From: Erwinia sp. E_sp_B01_1
GTDB lineage: Bacteria; Pseudomonadota; Gammaproteobacteria; Enterobacterales; Enterobacteriaceae
NCBI RefSeq assembly: GCF_036865545.1
Contig: NZ_CP142208.1
Coordinates: 1,302,001-1,366,000, forward strand
Length of the DNA: 64,000 nt
Direction of reading: 5' to 3'
Under the pieces are notes generated by a model that was given only the letters and a program-made list of their open reading frames with translations, had not been told where the DNA came from and ran no database searches. Of this stretch, positions 1-10,212 are shown piece by piece. The stretch's first letter is position 1. Every line of letters starts with the position of its first letter. The translations under genes and the position numbers were made by a program.

Positions 1-1376
1 GAGGTCAGAACGGGTGAGGCTACCACTACCGCCGTGGTCACGCCGGGTAGCAGGAACTTCACGATAAAGAATACGGCAACCCCAAGCGCCCAGGAGGCGA
101 TGGCAGCCGTACTGCCACTTTTACGAAACCAGGGGAGCAGACCCAACAGCATCGGGATGGAGATGGGCCCCACCAGGCCACCAAACCAGACAATCAGCAA
201 CGACAGCACGCCGCCAAAATGCCCGGCGTTGATGGCAATCACCAGCGTCAGCAGAATAAATAGCGTGGTGGTGATCCTCGCAGCCAGCAGTGAGGGGGTG
301 CTGTGAGAAAACCGTTTTGGCAGCAAAACCGGCAGAATATCGCGGGTGACCACGGCGGTAATGGCATTGGCATCCGAAGAAGTCATCGACAGGGTGTGGG
401 TGAACATCGCCACCAGCACCAGTCCGATCAGCCCGTTTGGCAGCAGCTCCATCGCCATTAATGAATAGGATCGTGAAGGATCGGCCAGATCGGGATAAAG
501 CAAGGGGGCAGCCCACATCGGGTAGAACAGCACCAGAGGCCAAATCAGGTAGAGCGAGGCTGAGAGCAGGGCGGCTTTTCGCGCCTCTTTACCGCCGGGT
601 GAAGCGATAAAGCGCTGGGCAAGGTTCCAGGTTCCTCCGTTGTAGCTCAGGGTATAAATCACAAAATAGGCGAGGATAAAACCCAGGGAGTAAGGTTCCT
701 GCACGATAGTGGTATGGCTGGACGGCAGCCGATCCCAGATGGTTAACAGGTTATCTACGCCACCCAGGTGCAGGGCTACCGCACCCACCATCACAATAGC
801 CGCCACAAACTGCACCACAAACTGACCAAAGTCGTTGCAGGCATCTGCCCACAGGCCCCCCATCACCGAGTAAAACAGGCTAAGTCCCCCTGAAATCAGG
901 ATCCCCATCAGCGGATCGAAGCCGGTAAAGACGTTGATGATGATCGCAATGGCTGCCCATTTCGCGCCAACATCAAACACCTTCAGCAGTACGCCGCTCC
1001 AGGCCAGCACCTGCTGGGTAGGCACATTATAGCGGGTAGCCAGATATTCCATCGGTGACTCAATGTTCATGTGAATGCGCAAACGTGCCCAGCGGGGGGC
1101 GAAGATCGCCGCGCCCAGCAACACGGCGATCGAGATCGGAAACGCCCACCAGAAGTAGATGGTGATCCCAACGTTATAGGCGACAGCAGCATAGGCAACA
1201 AACACCGCAGCACTGTAGCCGGACATATGATGAGAAACGCCGGAGAGCCACCAGGGCATTTTTCCCCCGGCGGCGAAAAAATCTTTGGTGCTGCCAATGC
1301 GACGCATGGCCCACAAGGTAATACAGACAATCATCACTGCATATAAAGCCATCACACTGTAATCAAGTGCATTCAT
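1..1376 (-). CDS. Sodium:solute symporter (SSS family), truncated by window edge
   Basis: The minus-strand frame is open from an ATG at 1376 to the left edge, giving about 458 residues with no stop. The translation is a string of hydrophobic segments (at least eleven). It begins with an ALYAVMIVCITLWAMRR helix and a DFFAAGGKMPWWLSG stretch, followed by SGYSAAVFVAYAAVAYN, which is the usual N-terminal layout of SSS (SGLT-type) Na+/solute symporters. A conserved-looking SMTSSDANAITAVVTRD segment lies about two thirds along. It should be an inner-membrane, sodium-driven uptake carrier; the substrate cannot be read from the sequence. An AT-rich palindrome sits about 90 bp upstream. It is divergent from the dspE promoter and probably unrelated to secretion. 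The family call is firm and the substrate is open. Confidence 0.85.
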   Translation of the reverse strand, partial: MNALDYSVMALYAVMIVCITLWAMRRIGSTKDFFAAGGKMPWWLSGVSHHMSGYSAAVFVAYAAVAYNVGITIYFWWAFPISIAVLLGAAIFAPRWARLRIHMNIESPMEYLATRYNVPTQQVLAWSGVLLKVFDVGAKWAAIAIIINVFTGFDPLMGILISGGLSLFYSVMGGLWADACNDFGQFVVQFVAAIVMVGAVALHLGGVDNLLTIWDRLPSSHTTIVQEPYSLGFILAYFVIYTLSYNGGTWNLAQRFIASPGGKEARKAALLSASLYLIWPLVLFYPMWAAPLLYPDLADPSRSYSLMAMELLPNGLIGLVLVAMFTHTLSMTSSDANAITAVVTRDILPVLLPKRFSHSTPSLLAARITTTLFILLTLVIAINAGHFGGVLSLLIVWFGGLVGPISIPMLLGLLPWFRKSGSTAAIASWALGVAVFFIVKFLLPGVTTAVVVASPVLT

Positions 1377-1464
1377 AGCGGACTCCGCAGACGTGAGTGA
1401 GTAGGATTTGCCAGCGGCAAATCGGGGGAACATCACCGGTACAGAGAGGTGAGCAGGGCGTTTA

Positions 1465-1493
1465 TTAATTAATCCTTACTTAGGACTAATTAA
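1465..1493. promoter_or_regulatory. AT-rich inverted repeat upstream of the symporter
   Basis: TTAATTAATCC (1465-1475) faces GGACTAATTAA (1483-1493) across a 7-nt spacer, an imperfect inverted repeat. The core TTAATTAGT, read on the minus strand, recurs in front of the OprB-type porin near 20220-20258. This looks like an operator for the symporter gene; the binding protein is unknown. Confidence 0.4.
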
Positions 1494-1586
1494 AAATAGC
1501 ACTCCCTGATTGGTCGAAATGTGTTCACTGTCACCCTTTGCTGTTTCTGTTTCGCCGTCAGGTCATGCAAAAAACTTATGTCTTAA

Positions 1587-1614
1587 GGAACCGCAGCGAA
1601 TTTAACGCCACCCA
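1587..1614 (+). promoter_or_regulatory. hrp box (HrpL promoter) of dspE
   Basis: GGAACC at 1587-1592, fifteen bases, then CCACCCA at 1608-1614. This is an exact match to the GGAACC-N15/16-CCACNNA promoter read by the ECF sigma factor HrpL. It ends 41 bp before the dspE start codon, a suitable distance for transcription of dspEF. Confidence 0.95.
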
Positions 1615-1655
1615 GAAAGAGTTTAAGGATGCTATGACTGGCCGGGAGAGAGATT

Positions 1656-4600
1656 GTGTTATCGGGGATCAGAACAGCTTTCAATACATCGGGCCTGCAT
1701 AATACGCAGCGGGCAGGATCGGCGCGCCAGAGTCAGCAGGGGCAGATCAATGCCCAGCCTGGGGGACGTCAGGGCCAGGTTGTGGCTCAACAGGAGGCGC
1801 GCCCCCGTCAGGCGGGCGGCGGCACGCTGGCTGCAACGGCTCGCGAGCAGGGCGGGGCTGCGGGGCAGGGGCTTCGACAGGGGAACGGCCAGCGCGCAAC
1901 AGGCGGTGGCCGTTTTAAAGCGTTCAGCCAGATGCCTTTGTTCCGGCGAAATGCTGGTGTGGGGGCGTCGACCCGCAACGTTGCGCCGCCCCCGGCTACG
2001 GATGCCGGACATTATGAGATGCAGCCTCTGGACCGGCTGAACGTCACCCTTCCGACACTGACCGATGGCTGGCTGGCACAGGACATCCGGGATGGGCTGG
2101 CGAGCCTGCACGCTCAGCCGGCAGATAATCAACCCGTTCGTAATCCGCCTCCCGCGCCAGCGGACAATGCCAGCGTCTCTGACGGTCAGTCGGTATCCGG
2201 TAATCATTCAATCGCCTCTGAACCGGCAGCCGCAGCCAGTCAGCCTGTGGCCACCTCCACCATGGGAATTACCCTGAATGCAAAGCGAAACGCTTCTGTA
2301 GCCGCTTTTGAAGGGCGCGATGTACAGCGAGCGCTGGTCAGACAGACCGTGGGTCACGCCAAAATGCATTATCAAAGCGTGGTGGCCAGCCGGGATGACC
2401 AGCAGCACACCCTGCTGGAAGACGGTGGACGGCTGCTCTCGTTGCACTCCGCTCCTGATGGCGTCACAGGGATAGCGCACAGCAAGGCCAATCCTCAGTG
2501 GCAGCGTGAAGAAATCCCCGGCTCCTCTTTCCCCAGAAAGCGGGCCTCCGTGGTGACCGATCATGCACTGACCTTGAGTGCCGACCAAAGCACCGTACAG
2601 ATTGCGCGGAATGGCGCACCAGCCCGGCAACCTGCCGCTCAGGTCAGATTGCCGGATGCCGCCATCCTCAGCCAGCTTTCAGGCGTGCACAAGCAAACCT
2701 CAGCCAGCGGCACTACGGCCTTTCGTCTGCACAAGGACAAACTTTACCAGCTCGCCTCGCAGGATGAGGGATGGAAACAGGCTGATTTCCCGCTGCTGGA
2801 TAAAGAGAAGGATCAGTCAAAACTCTCATTACAGGGCGATAATGCGCTCTATGTCATCCATGACGATCGCCACCTCCATAACCTGCAAACCCAGACGCAA
2901 AGCCCCCGTTTTGAGGACAAAATCAGCAATGTTTCCGTGGCGCCTGACGGACAGGCTTTACTGTTGCTGACCGGTGAAGAGAGCAAACAGCAAAGTGTGA
3001 AATGGCTTGCGCGCTCAGACAGCCCAGCCGGGTCTCACCGGACCCTGGGTGTTATTCCCCCTGAAACCACGCTGGCGGGGATTACCCAGAACGATCGGCA
3101 TATTCTTGCCGCCGATCACCAAGGGCGTTTACTGGTTGCCACCCGTCCCGGTGAACAGGGAGATTCACTGGATTTTTCGGCAGAAAATAACCAGACGCTG
3201 CGTAATCAGCTCCATCAGCAAATCGCCGATATCACCGGAGATCGCTTCCATGTTCAGGATTTTATCCAGGCCGGTGGCACTATTCATGCGCTGGTGAAAG
3301 ATGGCATGGATCGCCAGCATGCTATTGCATTGAACCTCAACCCTTCTCAGCCCCGGCCACCTTCGGGCTGGAATCTCACTGACAGCCTGGTCATGGACTT
3401 CCAGAAAGGTTTGCCGGAAATCACGCCTCAGCGGGGTGAGATTGTCGATATCGGCATGGCCGGCAAACTGTCGCTGCAGGAGGGTAAAGTGCATTTCTTT
3501 AATGACACCACCCGCCGTTGGGAAGCCTCTGACGTCAAAGCCGATCGGCTGCACGCCGGGCAGGATGGTCAGGCCTGGGTGATGAAAGACAACCAGCTGA
3601 AGCGACTCAAGGTCAATCTCTCCAGCAACGCCGTGAGTTTCAATCAGAATGTCTTCGCTCTTCCTCAGGTGAAGAAAAGCGTCAGTGAAGATTTGGCGAT
3701 GCCGGGGCTGGATAAAAACCAGAAAACGCTGGCGTCTGCGGTACTGGACACCGGACGCTACCTGACGCTGCAGGACAATGGTGACGTGCATTTTCATCAG
3801 GTGGACAGCGAAAGCCGCCGCGATAAAAAAATGACGCAGACCTTTAGCCATCAGGCGCTGAGTCAGGCTATGAATCGTCCGATAAACTTTATCGGGCCTG
3901 CCGGTGAACCCGAAATGCACAAGCTGACAGACCTGGCTTTAGGGCCGGAAAATCAACTGATTATGCTCAGCGATAAAGGCAAAGTTTTCAGTCTTAGCCA
4001 GGAGAACTGGCAAAAAGGGAAGCTGTCACAACTGCGTGAAGAGCGCTTACCCAACCTTGCGCAGGGCGACGAATTTGAACCGCAGGAGGCCGCAAAACCG
4101 TCGAAGCTTCAGGGCAATCAGAAAGGTCATCTTCTGCTGGAAATGGACAACAAACGGATGCTGGCTCTGGAAAAAGGCGAGTGGAAACCCATCGCTAATG
4201 GCGTATCCGCTGGCGATCGGTTGCAGGAAAATCTGGCAGATCAGCATTACGATCGCCTGAGTGCAGCGACCAAAGACGCCAGACTGGGCAGGACCGGCAT
4301 TACTTTCAAGCGTGAGGTTAATACGTTCGGGCAGTCCGGCCATGACGGGCATAAAGTGCATACGCCTTTCAAAACCCGGCTGAGTACCTTCGTTTTCCGT
4401 CCCACGCTGGAAACGCCCCGCCCACTGAAAAACATGGCTAACCTGATCCAGCATGCGCATGGTGGCCGTCAGGGCTTATCCGACATTTATCAGCAGCAAA
4501 GCCAACAGCTGGCGGATTTAAATCAGCATCTGCACAGCCTGCAAAGGCTGAAATCTCCTGGCTCCGTCAGGCCGGAAGAGCCCCTGAGCCTTAAGCTCAA

Positions 4601-7000
4601 AACGCTTTCCACTCAACAGGCGCTTCCTGGCTGGTTTGGTGAAATGCAAAAATTTTCTACCCAGCTGGCTGACAGCGCAGCGCATCAGGCCGGGCTGTTG
4701 CAGCAGCAATATGGCCAGCCTGCGGGAAGCGTTAAGCAGCAGTTGAATACCCTCACCGGCAACCTGAACCCGGCCAGCACCCGGCGGGACGATCTTACCA
4801 GCAAGCTCGGTTTGCTCTTTTCGCTCCAGCCGACCGGCAAAGGCAATCTTGCCCAGATGGCCCTGTCAGACCTGCAAAACCAGGGGGTGCAGCTTTCGCA
4901 TCAAAAAGCGTCGGCTGAGATCCCCGTTGGGTTGAATCGCGACAAACATGACAGCATGGGGCTGATAAAGTCCCGTCTGATCCTTGATGGCCTGACCAAT
5001 GCCAGAATGCACGATCTGGCCGGACGCCTGTCGACTGCGATGGCGTTGGAGGGGGATATTCGCGAAAAAACGCTGAATGCGCTGGGCAACGAATTCCGTC
5101 AGTTGCGGGATCGGGAGTGGGAAAATAATCCGCTTAAACAAGTCACCAGCCAGGGGTTTACCGGCAATGACAAGCTGGAGTCCAACTACGATGCGATGAA
5201 GTCGATGATCAAGGCCTTTACCAAAGAAAATCATGGTATGAACGTCACCACGCGAACGGTGATGCAGGCGGAAGATCAGCAGACGCTCGCCCGGAGAATG
5301 CAGGACACCGTGTTATCAATGGAAAAAGGGGAAAGCCTCTCTTTCAGCCGATCCTACGGCGCAGCAACGGCGCTGACCGGTATTCCGGGCACGCAGATTA
5401 TTGCTGGCGTGGGCGGAAGGGGAAATCTGGATCGGGGCTACAGCATGAACCTGACCCGTGGAGAAGGGGGAGTCAACGTCAGCTTTGGGCGGGACGGCGG
5501 CGGTAGCGCCACGGCATTTACCGGGTTTGGTTACAATCTGCTGACCGATTATATGAAAGATTCCGCCCATGAGGTGCCCATTGATCATGACCGTAACCTT
5601 TCCCCCGCTCTGCGTTTAGGGGGCGTGGTCGCTGCGACGCCTCTGGATCTGAAAAAGCAGAACAGCGTCAGTTTTGATATCACGGAGGCTGAGCTGCCGG
5701 AGTTTATACAGGGACTGACCGACGGCACCCTGGATCCCCTTTCCCTGCTGAACAGAGGAATCAATCACAGCGTGAAACAGGGCACTGTAATGAGCGTCAG
5801 TCTGGATGCCAATGCCGCCGCACTGGCTTCCGCCGGGGTGCCGTTGACCAATAAACATGAAAAAGATACGCCTGCCAGCTTCCGCGTAGGCGGCGGAGCC
5901 TATGCCGGGGTGAATGTGCTTTCGGGATCCCGTGAAAGGGGCAGCAGCAGCAAAGAAGAGAGCACCACCTTCAGCCGCAGTAATAACCGTCTGCGGGGTC
6001 TGAACAAAGCTTCAGTAGGGGCGAACTTTGCCCTGCCCACCGGCGTGATGGTAAAGAACGACGAGGGGCGGATGCCCTTTTTTGCCGGGCCGGCGGCCAG
6101 TATCCAGTTGTCTATTGATAACCGGACCAGGCAGAGCCTGTCGCTGGAAACCAAAAATGCCCGCCCGCCGGAGCCGGTGCACATTGATAAACTTATGGAG
6201 ACCCTGGGGAAAAGCTTTGCCGATCCCAAAACGGCCGCGCTGATGGAGGCACTTAAAGACAAAAAGGATGACGCAGAGGCGACTCCCCTGACATCGCGTC
6301 AGAAACTGGCGCAGCTGAACACCCATTTTGCTTCGGGCAACAGGGCGACAATGAACAACGGGCAACAGGCGGCCTTACGCGATCTGGATAAACTCACCCG
6401 TCAGCAAAGCGCGGCGGATGGGGGAAAAAGCTGCTGCAAAGCGGCGAGTATCAGACTACCTATGCCAACCTGAGCAAGGTGGACAGCAATGGCCTGTGGC
6501 ACCAGCTTTCTCACCTGCTTGACGGTAAACTGAATGCCAGCAATGCCACCCGGATTCGCGAGCTGATGGGCAATGATCACCAGCTTCAGTCGCTGATTGC
6601 CACGCTACAGGATAACGTCAGTACCGATGCCACAGTTACGCTGGAGCTTAAGGATGAAGTGCGGGAAAGGCTGGAGAAACGCTGGCTGGAGCACGGCAAC
6701 AGCCCGGAAGAGATGATGGCGGAACTGACCAATCGCGATAATTTGCGGCTGAAATCGATCGCCTTTACCAAAACGCAGATCAAGACCGATGGTTTTGCCA
6801 CCCCGGCATTTCTGTTAGGGGGATCGAACAACGCCTCGGTATCCATGAAGCGTAATCTCGGGAAAATCAATTTCAGCTACGGTGAAAATCAGGACACACC
6901 CACTCAGTACGCTCTGGATGGGCGAATTGCCAAAGCCACAACGGATCTTGCCAGCGCGCTGCAGCGCGGGCAGGAACAGCACTTTGTACTTAAGGGGTAA
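1656..7000 (+). pseudogene. dspE: DspE (AvrE-family) type III effector, frameshifted near the 3' end
   Basis: DspE/AvrE effectors are very large proteins injected into plant cells and needed for disease. Reading starts at GTG 1656 and runs 1605 codons to a stop at 6471-6473. The first 100 or so residues are Q/R/G-rich and disordered-looking, as expected for a secretion and chaperone-binding region, followed by a long repeat-rich middle. The C-terminal family landmarks are present: SFSRSYG, VSFGRDGG, LDNRTRQSLSLE. After D-G-G-K at about 6425 the family sequence (KKLLQSGEYQTTYANLSKV and onward) continues in the -1 frame to 7000. The shift lies in a G5A5 tract at 6420-6429. Restoring one base would give about 1781 residues, close to the roughly 1840 of Erwinia amylovora DspE as I recall it. 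The hrp box at 1587 and dspF downstream confirm identity. Sequencing error, true mutation and ribosomal slippage all remain possible. Confidence 0.9.
6420..6429 (+). other. Frameshift tract G5A5 in dspE with a slippery heptamer
   Basis: GGGGGAAAAA lies at 6420-6429. In the zero frame it is read GGG GGA AAA AGC. Bases 6422-6428 form G GGA AAA, which fits the X XXY YYZ pattern for -1 ribosomal slippage. The -1 frame downstream is exactly the frame that continues the DspE family sequence. A one-base deletion from a longer run gives the same protein. Confidence 0.7.
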
Positions 7001-7003
7001 CGG

Positions 7004-7408
7004 ATGCCAGCTGAACAGATCAATCATTTCCTGAGCCAGTATGGCCGTAAAATCAACGTGCCGCTGAGCCTGAAAGAGGGCGTATGTGCGCTGGTGAATC
7101 AGCAGCAGCAGGAGGTAGCCGTAGTTGAGCTGCCTCCGGAGAGCGACAGCGTGCTGTTTCATTGCCGTATTGATACGCTCAACAGTGAGTCACCAGACTT
7201 TCTCCGGACCCTGCTGGCGCTGAATTTTGAAATGAATGCGATGCGTGGCTGCTGGCTGGCGCTGGAAGGGGAGGAGACGCTCAGATTGTGCAGCCAGCAG
7301 CCTGTAGCAGCGCTGGATGCGAGAAGTTTTGCGCTGTCGCTGGAGGGTTTTATCCTGCAGGCAGAGCAGGTGAGCGCTTTTATTGCAGAGCTGCGTCAGG
7401 CTGCCTGA
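7004..7408 (+). CDS. dspF: DspF, class I chaperone of DspE
   Basis: The 134-residue acidic product starts 3 bp after the dspE stop, in the fixed dspE-dspF arrangement. It has the size, low pI and CesT-like pattern of class I type III chaperones: an N-terminal helix (INHFLSQYGR), a beta region with LFHCRIDTL, the LLALNFEMNAMRGCWLAL helix-strand unit, and a C-terminal amphipathic helix ending QVSAFIAELRQAA. DspF binds the N-terminal part of DspE in the bacterial cytoplasm, keeps it stable and presents it to the secretion ATPase. It is probably co-transcribed with dspE from the hrp box at 1587. There is no obvious defect. Confidence 0.92.
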   Translation: MPAEQINHFLSQYGRKINVPLSLKEGVCALVNQQQQEVAVVELPPESDSVLFHCRIDTLNSESPDFLRTLLALNFEMNAMRGCWLALEGEETLRLCSQQPVAALDARSFALSLEGFILQAEQVSAFIAELRQAA

Positions 7409-7601
7409 GGCGCTTTAACACAAATCATTCTCGTCCGGAAGGTCCTTAATTCGTTCATAGTGTTAAGAAAGCGCTAAGAAGGGGTAAAGTCCCGTAAGTT
7501 CATGGGTTTTAAGACATTTAGAAGTATTTTTGTTGGCCCGGTTAGCCGATAGTACTCCTCAACGGCGCAACAGAAGCCGTTAGCAAATTGAGGATATAAC
7601 C

Positions 7602-8059
7602 ATGAAAAAAACCACTCTGGCACTTTTAATGAGCGTCTTCACCGCCAGCACATTGTTCTCCACGGTGACTCAGGCTGAAGGCCCTCCGGGACAGCAGTGG
7701 CATCAGCAGGGTGGACACGGCGGCCCTGATGGCCACGGAAACTCAGGTCGGGGTCCCGATCATGGACACAATGACCGCGGGCATGACGATCGTCGCGACC
7801 ACGACGATCGTGGGCACGGCCCGGATCGTCATTATGAATCCCGCGATCGCTTTGCATGGCAGGGACACGACTTCCGTCGGGGCCATCCGATGCCACCTCG
7901 TTTCCGGGGGATGATTACCGTGTGAATGACTGGCATGACCGTGGTCTGCGTGAACCGCCTCGCGGCGAGCACTGGGCCTATATCGACGGTAACTATGTGC
8001 TGATTGCCGCTGCAACAGGTGTCATCACTTCTATCCTGCTGAATAACGCCTTCCATTAA
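7602..8059 (+). pseudogene. RcnB-like periplasmic protein, frameshifted copy
   Basis: Reading from ATG 7602 gives a signal peptide (MKKTTLALLMSVFTASTLFSTVTQA), then a His/Asp/Gly-rich stretch, and stops at 7925. The conserved C-terminal domain (DDYRVNDWHDRGLREPP, then DGNYVLIAAATGVITSILLNN) continues in the -1 frame to 8059. One extra G in the G5 run at 7906-7910 would join the parts into a protein of about 152 residues reading PPRFRGDDYRVNDW. The intact paralogue at 8631-9074 has PKRYRGDGYQVTDW at the same place. RcnB-family proteins are periplasmic and linked to nickel/cobalt homeostasis; the His-rich segment suits metal binding, but that role is inferred. The frameshift may be a sequencing error. 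Confidence 0.75.
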
Positions 8060-8227
8060 GTTTCCTTCCCGGCTGATGCGCCTTGTATCAGCCGGTTTTC
8101 TGCCTTTCACCGCTTAAGCCCGCACCAGTATTTATTTTCTGAATCTCGCTCGTAATCTTTCTGCTTTCTGCGGTGAGCCGGTAGCATTTTTTTATTCCGG
8201 GCGTATTATCGCAGCAGTAGAGGGAAT

Positions 8228-8452
8228 ATGAGGATAAAAAGGATGATAAACCGGGTGATGTTACTGGAAAGTAAAGTGGAAACGCTGCTGATTGATGTGG
8301 CGGTGATTAAAGCCAATTATGCCACCAGAGAGGATGTTGAAAGCGTCAGAGGTGAACTGCAATCCTCACTTGCCAGGCAAACGAAATGGCTGGTTGCTTC
8401 GCTGTTTATCGTTCTGGGTACGGGATTGGGGCTGGCGAAACTGCTGTTTTAA
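8228..8452 (+). CDS. Small membrane-anchored coiled-coil protein
   Basis: The product has 74 residues. Residues 1-48 are charged and heptad-like (VMLLESKVETLLIDVAVIKANYATREDVESVRGEL). A single C-terminal membrane helix follows (WLVASLFIVLGTGLGLAKLLF). The layout resembles small hemolysin-XhlA-like or DUF1640-like proteins in which a coiled coil is tethered to the inner membrane, but I do not recognise the family with certainty. It sits alone between two convergent rcnB-like genes. The start at 8228 follows an AGAGGGAAT ribosome-binding sequence. The function is unknown. Confidence 0.6.
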   Translation: MRIKRMINRVMLLESKVETLLIDVAVIKANYATREDVESVRGELQSSLARQTKWLVASLFIVLGTGLGLAKLLF

Positions 8453-8560
8453 ACCGGGATGCCAGGGCAGATAGCTTTACCCGCCTGATTTCATTTAACA
8501 GCAATAATATACCGGTGAACTCTGTCGCGTTTCCCGATAGATTTAGTAAAACCGCCGCAT

Positions 8561-8601
8561 AAAAAAAGGCCCCGCCAGGTTGTTCTGGTGGGGCCTTTTT
8601 G
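8561..8601. terminator. Bidirectional terminator between 8228-8452 and the rcnB-like gene
   Basis: AAAAAAAGGCCCCGCCAG pairs with CTGGTGGGGCCTTTTT around a GTTGTT loop. Runs of A on the left and T on the right make it a good intrinsic terminator in both directions, matching the convergent genes. Confidence 0.85.
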
Positions 8602-8630
8602 TTCTCCCCCTGGTACGGGGGAATCCACAA

Positions 8631-9074
8631 TTACTGGTGAGTAATGATAGAAGTGATCACGCCAGTTGCCACGGCAATCAGCACGTAATTGCCATCAACG
8701 TTCTGCCAGCGGTGGCCGGCTGGGGGTGCCTTCAGACCGCGTTTATGCCAGTCGGTAACCTGATAACCGTCACCACGGTATCTCTTCGGCAGCGGGCGGC
8801 CCTGGTGGAAATCATGATGCTGCGTCTGACGTTGCTCAGAGACATGCTGGGGTTTGGCTGCATGCTGATTAGCCTGAGATTGTCGCTGTTGATTACCCTG
8901 CGCCTGGTTGCCATGCTGCGGCTGATTGCCCTGCTGCTGACCCTGCTGCGGACGTTTAACCGGCTGCTGCTGCTGCTGTTCATCGTGACCCTGCTGTGGG
9001 CCCCCGGCAAATGCGCTCAGGCTGGTGGTGGCAAACAGCAGCGCAGAAAGGGCAATAATTCCTGATTTTTTCAT
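8631..9074 (-). CDS. RcnB-like periplasmic protein, Q/H-rich
   Basis: The product has 147 residues. The signal peptide MKKSGIIALSALLFATTSLSAFA is followed by a low-complexity Q/N/H-rich region of about 70 residues. The C-terminal RcnB-type domain includes RGDGYQVTDWHKRGLKAPP, then GHRWQNVDGNYVLIAVATGVITSI. The closing glycine-rich hydrophobic segment is typical of this family. It is a diverged paralogue of the broken gene at 7602-8059; the two face each other about 570 bp apart. A periplasmic location is well supported. A role in metal or envelope homeostasis is inferred from the E. coli RcnB family. The glutamine tract comes from CAG/CTG-type repeats and could vary in length. Confidence 0.75.
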   Translation of the reverse strand: MKKSGIIALSALLFATTSLSAFAGGPQQGHDEQQQQQPVKRPQQGQQQGNQPQHGNQAQGNQQRQSQANQHAAKPQHVSEQRQTQHHDFHQGRPLPKRYRGDGYQVTDWHKRGLKAPPAGHRWQNVDGNYVLIAVATGVITSIITHQ

Positions 9075-9215
9075 CTTTTATGTTCCCTGGTCATTTCAGT
9101 CACAAAGCTTGTTGATGGGGTCAATCTGGGGGCCAGGGGGAACAAGGGCAAGCGGATTAATCCTGAGAGGGATGATCTTAACGATTAATTTACGCTTGCT
9201 TATCAAAAGACTGAC

Positions 9216-9992
9216 TCAGAACGGCGTTTCCACCACGCCGCCATCCACGCGCAATGCTGCGCCCGTGGTGGCAGAAGAGAGAGGCGAGCAGACATAGACC
9301 ACCATATTACTCACTTCTTCCACGCTGGCCGCTCGCTTAATAACAGAAGTGGGTCGGTTGGCCTTCACGAACTTCACGCCCAGCGCCTCCAGGTCCGCAC
9401 CTTGCTCCAGCTCCTGCTTAAACATATCGGTAAAGCCATCGGAGAGCGTCGGACCAGGCAGCACGGCATTGACCGTCACGCCCGTTCCTGCCACCGCTTT
9501 CGCCAGACCGCGAGAAAGGGCCAGCAACGCCGTTTTACTGACGCCGTAATGGATCATATCTGCCGGAATATTAATGGCAGATTCGGAGGAGAGAAACACC
9601 ACCCGCCCCCAACCGGCTTGCTTCATGGCAGGCAGGTAAGCGCGGCTGAGACGCACGGCGGACATCACGTTGACGTCCCACAGGGATTGCCAGGTTTCGT
9701 CACTGGTTTCAAAAAAATCGCCCTGCGGGAAAATACCGACGTTATTCACCAGCACGTCGCACTTTGGTTCGGCTTCCAGCAACGCCTTGCAGCCTTCCAC
9801 CGTGCCTAAGTCCACTACGTGACCCCTGGCTCCGCCGCCCAGTTTTTTCACCAGCGAAGTGACCTGATCTTCACTACGGCCGGTGACGATCACCGTGGCA
9901 CCGGCTGCCGCCAGACCTTCAGCAATCCCTTTGCCAATCCCTTTAGTTGAGCCGGTCACAATGGCTGTTTTGCCGCTTAGTTCAATCTTCAT
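9216..9992 (-). CDS. Short-chain dehydrogenase/reductase (SDR)
   Basis: A classical SDR of 258 residues. The nucleotide-binding motif TGSTKGIG is near residue 15, NNVG is near residue 85, the catalytic serine is in VVFLSSES, and the YxxxK pair is in HYGVSK. It ends with the common RVDGG motif. It is a cytosolic NAD(P)-dependent oxidoreductase of unknown substrate. I chose the ATG at 9992 (MKIELSGKTAIVTG) because an AGAGGAG ribosome-binding site precedes it; an upstream ATG at 10013 lacks one. It lies downstream of an iron alcohol dehydrogenase on the same strand but is separated from it by a 220-bp gap with an inverted repeat, so a shared operon is uncertain. Confidence 0.88.
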   Translation of the reverse strand: MKIELSGKTAIVTGSTKGIGKGIAEGLAAAGATVIVTGRSEDQVTSLVKKLGGGARGHVVDLGTVEGCKALLEAEPKCDVLVNNVGIFPQGDFFETSDETWQSLWDVNVMSAVRLSRAYLPAMKQAGWGRVVFLSSESAINIPADMIHYGVSKTALLALSRGLAKAVAGTGVTVNAVLPGPTLSDGFTDMFKQELEQGADLEALGVKFVKANRPTSVIKRAASVEEVSNMVVYVCSPLSSATTGAALRVDGGVVETPF

Positions 9993-10128
9993 AGTGATCT
10001 CCTCTGATGGCACAAAAGAGATAAGTGTAGACAGGCAAAACCGGTGAACCTGTCAGCCGTTACATTCGTGAACAAAATCACTGGAAAAACCGGGCGCTGA
10101 AAAGCGGGCTGATATCGGTTCTGGAGTG

Positions 10129-10157
10129 ACTGACAGACACTACGCTGGCCTGTCAGT
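10129..10157. repeat. Inverted repeat ACTGACAG / CTGTCAGT upstream of the SDR gene
   Basis: ACTGACAG (10129-10136) and CTGTCAGT (10150-10157) form a perfect 8-bp inverted repeat with a 13-nt spacer. There is no T-run, so an operator or weak hairpin is more likely than a terminator. Confidence 0.4.
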
Positions 10158-10212
10158 CGTGAGTCGGGAACAAGTTCACTATGCTGCCCGGCGGGCCGGA
10201 TTTACCTGACGG

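Noticed and set aside
1659..6365. Many long reading frames on the minus strand inside dspE
   Set aside because: They overlap a well-supported effector gene and lack ribosome-binding sites or recognisable domains; they are shadows of the high-GC coding strand.
7431..7460. CCGGAAGGTCC as a possible hrp box after dspF
   Set aside because: No GGAACC block and no CCAC at the required distance.
8580..9065. Plus-strand frame of 161 codons rich in leucine
   Set aside because: It is the complement of the Q-rich rcnB-like gene; the CAG repeats give poly-Leu in antisense.
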